Shown: piece by piece, positions 19,538 to 20,667 of the stretch
How the letters are laid out: each line of letters starts with the position of its first letter
Numbering within the stretch: position 1 is the first letter of the stretch
Assembly (NCBI GenBank): GCA_034698045.1
Contig: JAQGAU010001201.1
Location: 1 to 20,667 of the forward strand
Length of the DNA: 20,667 nucleotides
Direction of reading: 5' to 3'
Source of the DNA: Paramacrobiotus richtersi
Taxonomy: Eukaryota > Tardigrada > Eutardigrada > Parachela > Macrobiotidae
The notes under the pieces: generated by a model
What the model saw: only the letters and a program-made list of their open reading frames with translations
Database searches by the model: none
What the model was told of the DNA's origin: nothing
Program-made: the position numbers and the translations under genes

Positions 19538-20667
19538 GACGAGGCGTGCCACAAGTTATACAACATTCGAGACAATTCATGTTTTGGGACAGTCGAACGC
19601 AGCGATGCATTGAAGTGTTATTCCTGCAAAGATACGGGTGCGGTGCAAACTGGAAGCAATATGCTACAATGCTACAACACCCCGGCGCTTCTCGCAAAGA
19701 CAGTAGATTGTCCAGATGACAAAGCCAGTGTTGCCTACATGAACTCTCACTGGTCGGATCGAATACGCTTATACACAGGATATTGTGCCGTATGGATTGA
19801 ACAAACAAAGTCCAAAGATAAGAAATCACCGGACGTAAGGGCGTTATTTGTACAAATTAGCATATTTGGTGCACCTAAGAAGAGTAAGACGTCATTCTCC
19901 AAGAAACAAACGACCATCTGACTTGCAGAATAGGTTCCCCATTTAAATGACATGCACCTTATTCTCGCTCTAAATTCCATGCTTCTGCATCTCATAAGTA
20001 AGATTCGCGCGGCAGTCAAGCTAAGTTTCCTTGTTTCGTATGAACTCTTGAAATTCAAACCACGCACCGCACCGTGGAGGGACTGTATTGTACTGTATTT
20101 GTGCTTGCGCTGGCAGATAACCTAGACTTCCAACGCATGTGTTCGATTGAAAGTACAGATTCAGAGATTCTAAAACTGATAGAGTTTTTCTGTAGAGGAA
20201 AGCATCAACACATACTGGAACCGAGGATGTTTATACCCGGGCGGCGAACCAAATGAGCCGGTTGACTGCCTAATGGCAGAAGAGAGGTACCGATCTGCTT
20301 GTGCCTTTTCAAGAAATGTTCTTACTAAAGTGGTATCCCATTGCAACGCATTAGTACGCCTGGGATGAGTAGCTCGAATGTCTGGAAATGTTCCAAGATT
20401 ACCAGTTTCGAAAAACATTTCCTTTCTTCCACACAAATATTAATGTTTTCGTGACATGTAGCAGAAGAGGCCTGTTTCGTGCTTCTAATTCATACCTGGT
20501 TGTCCGGGAGGAAGAAAGCATTGCTAATTCTGGAAGATGATGGTCCATGTGAACGCCGTGCACTGCGTTTACAGCCTTCCTTGTTTTAGTCCAGACAGCA
20601 TATGGGACTGGCGAAAGTTTACCGCACAGTACTGCCGCAGCGATTTATGTAACGGTGAGCCCTTCGC
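19470..20667 (+). CDS. LU-E: Ly6/uPAR-domain protein, start codon not found, runs off the window
   Basis: Exon 2 (19593-19789) gives ALKCYSC, Cys at LQCYNTP, DCPD and TGYC. Exon 3 (20198-20286) gives NRGCLYPGGEPNEPVDCLM. Exon 4 (20590 to about 20655) gives IWDWRKFTAQYCRSDLCN and ends at GTGAGC. The joined LU domain aligns over its whole length with LU-A (CYDAP, DCPD, GC-YPGGEP, QYCR-DLCN). The signal-peptide exon ends at 19533 with a phase-1 GTAAGA donor after RTAVILTVVLLLACTG. The codon where the other three genes have ATG (19470-19472) is CAC, and an in-frame TGA lies upstream at 19446 with no ATG between. Either translation starts elsewhere, or the gene has lost its start. An intron (20287-20589, phase 2) absent from LU-A splits the second half. 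Stalk and tail exons lie beyond the window. Confidence 0.7.

Overview
The window is eukaryotic nuclear DNA from a compact animal genome. The genes are split by GT-AG introns, mostly about 35-340 bp. They encode a mitochondrial-type ClpX, the cilia/sperm-associated protein ARMC3, and small secreted LU (Ly6/uPAR) proteins. A small ecdysozoan such as a tardigrade would fit the short introns and gene content, but nothing here fixes the taxon. Gene models were built by hand from splice sites and reading-frame phase.

Layout. From 111 to 13871 all genes lie on the minus strand, in transcription order LU-B, LU-A, CLPX, ARMC3, and an unrecognised helical protein of about 468 residues. CLPX and ARMC3 are only 63 bp apart. 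The ARMC3 frame (1120 codons) has no intron, unlike every neighbour. From 15847 to the right edge two LU genes, LU-C and LU-E, lie on the plus strand. About 2 kb separates the divergent LU-B and LU-C starts; it holds one putative caspase-like fragment (15292-15684, minus) and little else.

The main structural result is that the LU locus reads as an inverted, head-to-head duplication of a two-gene cassette: A<- B<- | C-> E->. B resembles C, and A closely resembles E. In both halves the last exon of the first gene appears to overlap the signal-peptide exon of the second. The copies have diverged: E has no ATG at the expected start, C lacks one intron, and C and E each carry an extra intron.

Two palindromic repeats sit in introns. 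A 113-bp element lies in CLPX intron 3. A 642-bp full-length palindrome with TTAA ends lies in the large LU-C intron, and it is itself broken by a 230-bp insert flanked by a 12-bp duplication. I saw no tRNA, rRNA, CRISPR or bacterial operon signals.

Functionally, CLPX is the unfoldase of the mitochondrial ClpXP protease. ARMC3 is an armadillo-repeat protein linked to sperm and cilia. LU proteins are disulphide-rich extracellular domains, often GPI-anchored. No shared pathway is evident; the one link seen between unrelated genes is the tight CLPX-ARMC3 spacing.
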